Part shown: piece after piece, positions 5,777 to 7,765 of the stretch
Numbering within the stretch: the stretch's first letter is position 1
How the letters are laid out: the number at the start of each line of letters is the position of its first letter
Assembly (NCBI GenBank): GCA_003649915.1
Contig: QMTG01000051.1
Span: 1 to 7,765, forward strand
Direction of reading: 5' to 3'
DNA length: 7,765 nucleotides
Source of the DNA: Thermoplasmata archaeon
Lineage (GTDB): Archaea > Thermoplasmatota > Thermoplasmata > B31-G17
Position numbers and translations under genes: made by a program
Notes under the pieces: model-generated
Databases searched by the model: none
What the model was told of the DNA's origin: nothing
Seen by the model: only the letters and a program-made list of their open reading frames with translations

Positions 5777-6361
5777 TTGGGAGACCCAAAGTTTCCGAGA
5801 AAAAAGTATGAAAGACCCTCTCATCCGTGGGAAGCGGACAGGATTAAAGTTGAAAGGGAGCTTGTGAAAAAATACGGGCTTAAGAACAAAAAGGAAGTGT
5901 GGATTGCCCAATCCTTTCTAAGAAATGTCCGCTCACAAGCAAGGGCCTTGATGGCAAGGCTCAGATATGGCGATAAGCAGGCGGAGAAGGAGGCGAAGGA
6001 CCTTATAGGAAAACTTTACAGGTACGGAGTGTTGCCTGATAACGCCACACTTGACGATGTGCTTTCTTTAGATGTAAACGATGTGCTGAAAAGAAGGCTG
6101 CAGACTGTAGTTTACATGAAGGGGCTTGCTTCATCAAAGAGGCAGGCAAGACAGTTCATAGTCCACGGTCATATAGCAATAAGGGGGAGGCGCGTAACAG
6201 TGCCTGGTTATTTGGTAAGACGCGACGAGGAAGACGATATTGATTACGCCTACACATCTCCGCTTGCGGACGAAGAACATCCAGCAAGGCCAAAACTCGA
6301 TGTATTGCAAGAGGTGCTAAAGAAAAAGAAGGCGGGCGGTACGATAGGAGGTGGCGCTTAA
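5777..6361 (+). CDS. rps4: Small ribosomal subunit protein uS4
   Basis: The 194-residue protein starts MGDPKFPRKKYERPSHPW, the archaeal S4 opening. A helical N-terminal part follows (FLRNVRSQARALMARL), then an S4 RNA-binding domain at about 104-150 (LKRRLQTVVYMKGL, ARQFIVHGHIAIRGRRV). The C-terminal tail is acidic, then Lys-rich, then Gly-rich. S4 is a primary binder of the 16S 5' domain and nucleates 30S assembly. In E. coli S4 also represses its own operon; whether it does so here cannot be judged from sequence. The start is TTG 5777, 11 bases after rps13. Its last codons carry the SD of rps11. Confidence 0.97.
   Translation: MGDPKFPRKKYERPSHPWEADRIKVERELVKKYGLKNKKEVWIAQSFLRNVRSQARALMARLRYGDKQAEKEAKDLIGKLYRYGVLPDNATLDDVLSLDVNDVLKRRLQTVVYMKGLASSKRQARQFIVHGHIAIRGRRVTVPGYLVRRDEEDDIDYAYTSPLADEEHPARPKLDVLQEVLKKKKAGGTIGGGA
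6347..6353 (+). promoter_or_regulatory. SD deciding the start of rps11, inside rps4
   Basis: GGAGGTG lies within the Gly-coding end of rps4, nine bases before ATG 6363. An in-frame GTG at 6351 is part of this SD and so is not a usable start. Confidence 0.75.
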
Positions 6362-6362
6362 T

Positions 6363-6746
6363 ATGGCGAAGTGGGGTATTGCCCACATATACGCCTCTTT
6401 TAATAACGTTATAATAACTCTTACAGATATTACGGGTGCAGAAACTATTGCTAAATGCTCTGGGGGGATGGTTGTAAAGGCTGACAGGGACGAGTCATCG
6501 CCATATGCTGCAATGAAAGCAGCGGAGCGTGTGGCGGAGATTGCGAAAAGCAAGGGGATAACGCACATTCATGTGAAAGTGAGAGCGCCTGGGGGTAATA
6601 AGTCCACGTCACCTGGTCCTGGAGCACAGGCAGCAATACGAGCGCTTGCAAGAGCTGGGCTTAGAATAGGCAGGATTGAGGATGTTACTCCAATACCCCA
6701 TGACGGCACAAAGCCGAAGGGTGGCAAGAGGGGTAGAAGGGTCTGA
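6363..6746 (+). CDS. rps11: Small ribosomal subunit protein uS11
   Basis: The 127-residue protein begins MAKWGIAHIYASFNN, as archaeal S11 does, and continues with TDITGAETIA and GGMVVKADRDESSPYAAM. The highly conserved C-terminus has RAPGGNKSTSPGPGAQAA, LRIGRIEDVTPIPHDG and a basic KGGKRGRRV end. S11 lies on the 30S platform by the E site and the Shine-Dalgarno helix. One base separates the rps4 stop from ATG 6363, and its SD is inside rps4, so translation is probably coupled. An in-frame GTG at 6351 would add MALN but lies in the SD. Confidence 0.97.
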   Translation: MAKWGIAHIYASFNNVIITLTDITGAETIAKCSGGMVVKADRDESSPYAAMKAAERVAEIAKSKGITHIHVKVRAPGGNKSTSPGPGAQAAIRALARAGLRIGRIEDVTPIPHDGTKPKGGKRGRRV

Positions 6747-6762
6747 GGAGAAGGGAAAGGTT

Positions 6763-7596
6763 ATGAATATTGAAATTAAGGAGATGGAAGAGAGGCGTGC
6801 AAAGATTATTGTTAGCAACACAACCCCTTCAATTGTTAATTTATTGCGAAGAGCTATGATTGCCGATGTGCCCAAGATGGCGATTGAGGATGTTGAGTTT
6901 CACCTAGGGCCAATCAGGGACGAGCATGGTAATGAGTATGAGAGTGCAGCGCCGCTTTTTGATGAAATAATAGCACACAGGCTTGGTCTTGTCCCGATAC
7001 CCACAGATCTCAATTTGTTCACGTTTCGTGATCAATGCTCGTGCGGTGGTGTTGGGTGTCCTCAGTGCACAATAATTTACTCTCTGAGCAAAAAAGGACC
7101 CTGTACTGTATACTCTGGGGATTTAGAGCCTGTTGGCGACCCAAGTCTTGCGCCCGTGGATAAGAATATACCCATTGTTAAACTTGGAGAGGGGCAGGCA
7201 CTGCTCATATATGCGATAGCAGTCCTTGGTCGTGGAAAAGAACACGCTAAATGGCAGGCTGCACAGGCTGTTGGATACAAGTATTATCCTGAAATTAACA
7301 TTGACACCAAACTTTGCGATTTATGCATGGAGTGTGCTCAAAGTTGCCCTGTGAATATTTTAAAATCTGATGGAAAGAAGATAATAGTAGAGGATAACGA
7401 AAAATGCACCCTATGTAATACATGTGTTGAGGTATGCGCACCCAACGCCATCAAGGTTATTGGGAGAGATGATAAGTTTATACTAACTTACGAGACTGAT
7501 GGCGCATTGAAAGCGTATGATGTGCTCATATACGCCCTCAGAATACTAAGGGACAGGTTCTCGGAAATAGAGAAAAGTTTAGATAGCATCAAGTAA
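6763..7596 (+). CDS. rpoD: DNA-directed RNA polymerase subunit D, two-cluster ferredoxin type
   Basis: The 277-residue subunit is the archaeal counterpart of bacterial alpha and eukaryotic Rpb3. With subunit L it forms the dimer that starts polymerase assembly. The alpha-like core shows TPSIVNLLRRAMIADVPKMAI (about 21-41), HRLGLVPIPTDL (72-83), and a returning C-terminal dimerisation part. A Cys cluster C92-C94-C99-C102 follows the core. The insert at about 185-230 holds two complete ferredoxin-like motifs: C185-C188-C191-C195-P and C215-C218-C221-C225. This makes it a subunit able to carry two [4Fe-4S] clusters; other archaea have one or none. The start is ATG 6763, 16 bases after rps11. GAGGAG at 6745-6750 overlaps the rps11 stop but is distant (12 bases), so the SD is weak. 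An upstream frame extension to 6676 is ignored because it lies inside rps11. Confidence 0.96.
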   Translation: MNIEIKEMEERRAKIIVSNTTPSIVNLLRRAMIADVPKMAIEDVEFHLGPIRDEHGNEYESAAPLFDEIIAHRLGLVPIPTDLNLFTFRDQCSCGGVGCPQCTIIYSLSKKGPCTVYSGDLEPVGDPSLAPVDKNIPIVKLGEGQALLIYAIAVLGRGKEHAKWQAAQAVGYKYYPEINIDTKLCDLCMECAQSCPVNILKSDGKKIIVEDNEKCTLCNTCVEVCAPNAIKVIGRDDKFILTYETDGALKAYDVLIYALRILRDRFSEIEKSLDSIK

Positions 7597-7634
7597 TTAG
7601 GGTAATTGTTATCTGGATGGGTAAAAACTAGAGC

Positions 7635-7719
7635 GCGAGGGTAGCCAAGCCTGGCCAACGGCGCTGTCTTGAGGGGGCAGTCCCGTAGGGGTTCCTGGGT
7701 TCAAATCCCAGCCCTCGCA
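7635..7719 (+). tRNA. tRNA-Leu (anticodon GAG)
   Basis: An 85-base class II tRNA can be folded by eye. The acceptor GCGAGGG (7635-7641) pairs with CCCTCGC (7712-7718), with discriminator A at 7719. The D stem is GCC/GGC. The anticodon stem CTGTC/GGCAG encloses the loop TTGAGGG, giving anticodon GAG at 7671-7673, which reads CUC and CUU. The long variable arm has a CCC/GGG stem (7682-7690), and the T stem CTGGG/CCCAG encloses TTCAAAT. There is no intron, and CCA is not encoded. It lies 38 bases after rpoD on the same strand, so it may be cotranscribed; a clear own TATA box is not seen. Confidence 0.96.
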
Positions 7720-7720
7720 C

Positions 7721-7765
7721 TTAACCTTCTACCCTTAGGTATGCTCGTGAAACGATGTCTGTGCC
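7721..7765 (-). CDS. Possible C-terminal end of a reverse-strand gene, cut by the window edge
   Basis: Read on the reverse strand from the window edge, a frame gives GTDIVSRAYLRVEG and then TAA at 7721-7723, two bases from the tRNA end. The peptide looks protein-like, but 14 residues are too few to name a family. One other reverse-strand frame is also open here. A forward gene start such as that of rpl18e, often found at this place, is not recognisable. Confidence 0.3.
   Translation of the reverse strand, partial: GTDIVSRAYLRVEG

Noticed and set aside
6676..6762. Upstream extension of the rpoD frame.
   Set aside because: It overlaps the C-terminal codons of rps11 in another frame; family RpoD proteins start at the MNIEIKE position.
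7036..7071. Cys cluster C92-x-C-x4-C-x2-C in RpoD as a novel metal site.
   Set aside because: A cysteine-rich block at this place is, as I recall, common in archaeal RpoD, so it is not a new feature.
1..7765. CRISPR array, insertion sequence or attachment-site duplication.
   Set aside because: No regularly spaced repeats, no transposase motif and no duplicated tRNA end were seen on either strand.

Overview
The window is archaeal chromosome. The evidence is a set of archaeal-type ribosomal proteins (S13, S4 starting MGDP, S11), the RNA polymerase subunit RpoD with its ferredoxin-like insert, a complete end-of-pathway set for archaeal lipid precursors (isopentenyl phosphate kinase, type 2 IPP isomerase, GGPP synthase), GGTGA-type ribosome binding sites with TTG/GTG starts, and a tRNA without an encoded CCA. 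The protein sequences and the FN3/single-TM surface protein would suit a euryarchaeon of the Thermoplasmatota/DHVE2 (Aciduliprofundum-like) kind. That placement is an impression, not a measurement.

Left part (1-2117) is accessory. It holds an archaeal AAA+ ATPase with a C-terminal DUF234 nuclease-like domain (31-1401, probably leaderless). Convergent to it is the tail of an FN3-domain surface protein with one transmembrane helix (1418 to about 1924, reverse strand). Its apparent first 50 codons look like non-coding DNA. On the opposite strand of that same stretch lies a protein-like 54-codon open frame (1946-2110). I read this as a rearrangement junction containing two gene remnants.

Middle part (2118-5225, reverse strand) is a tight four-gene operon, transcribed right to left: a 91-residue protein of unknown function, isopentenyl phosphate kinase, fni and idsA. 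Gaps are 9, 0 and 6 bases, and two of the three downstream genes have their SD overlapping the preceding stop codon. The three enzymes stand in the order of the reactions they catalyse: isopentenyl phosphate to IPP, IPP to DMAPP, then chain assembly to GGPP.

Right part (5310-7596, forward strand) is the conserved rps13-rps4-rps11-rpoD cluster, followed 38 bases later by tRNA-Leu(GAG). The last 45 bases may hold the end of another reverse-strand gene. The isoprenoid and ribosomal units diverge from an 84-base region (5226-5309) that must carry both promoters and contains a 6-bp-arm palindrome. No stretch longer than 300 bases lacks a gene.

Most of the window is ordinary core archaeal genome. 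The parts worth a second look are the unknown leader gene of the isoprenoid operon, the shared promoter region, and the 1920-2110 junction. I found no clear sign of a wholly new system.
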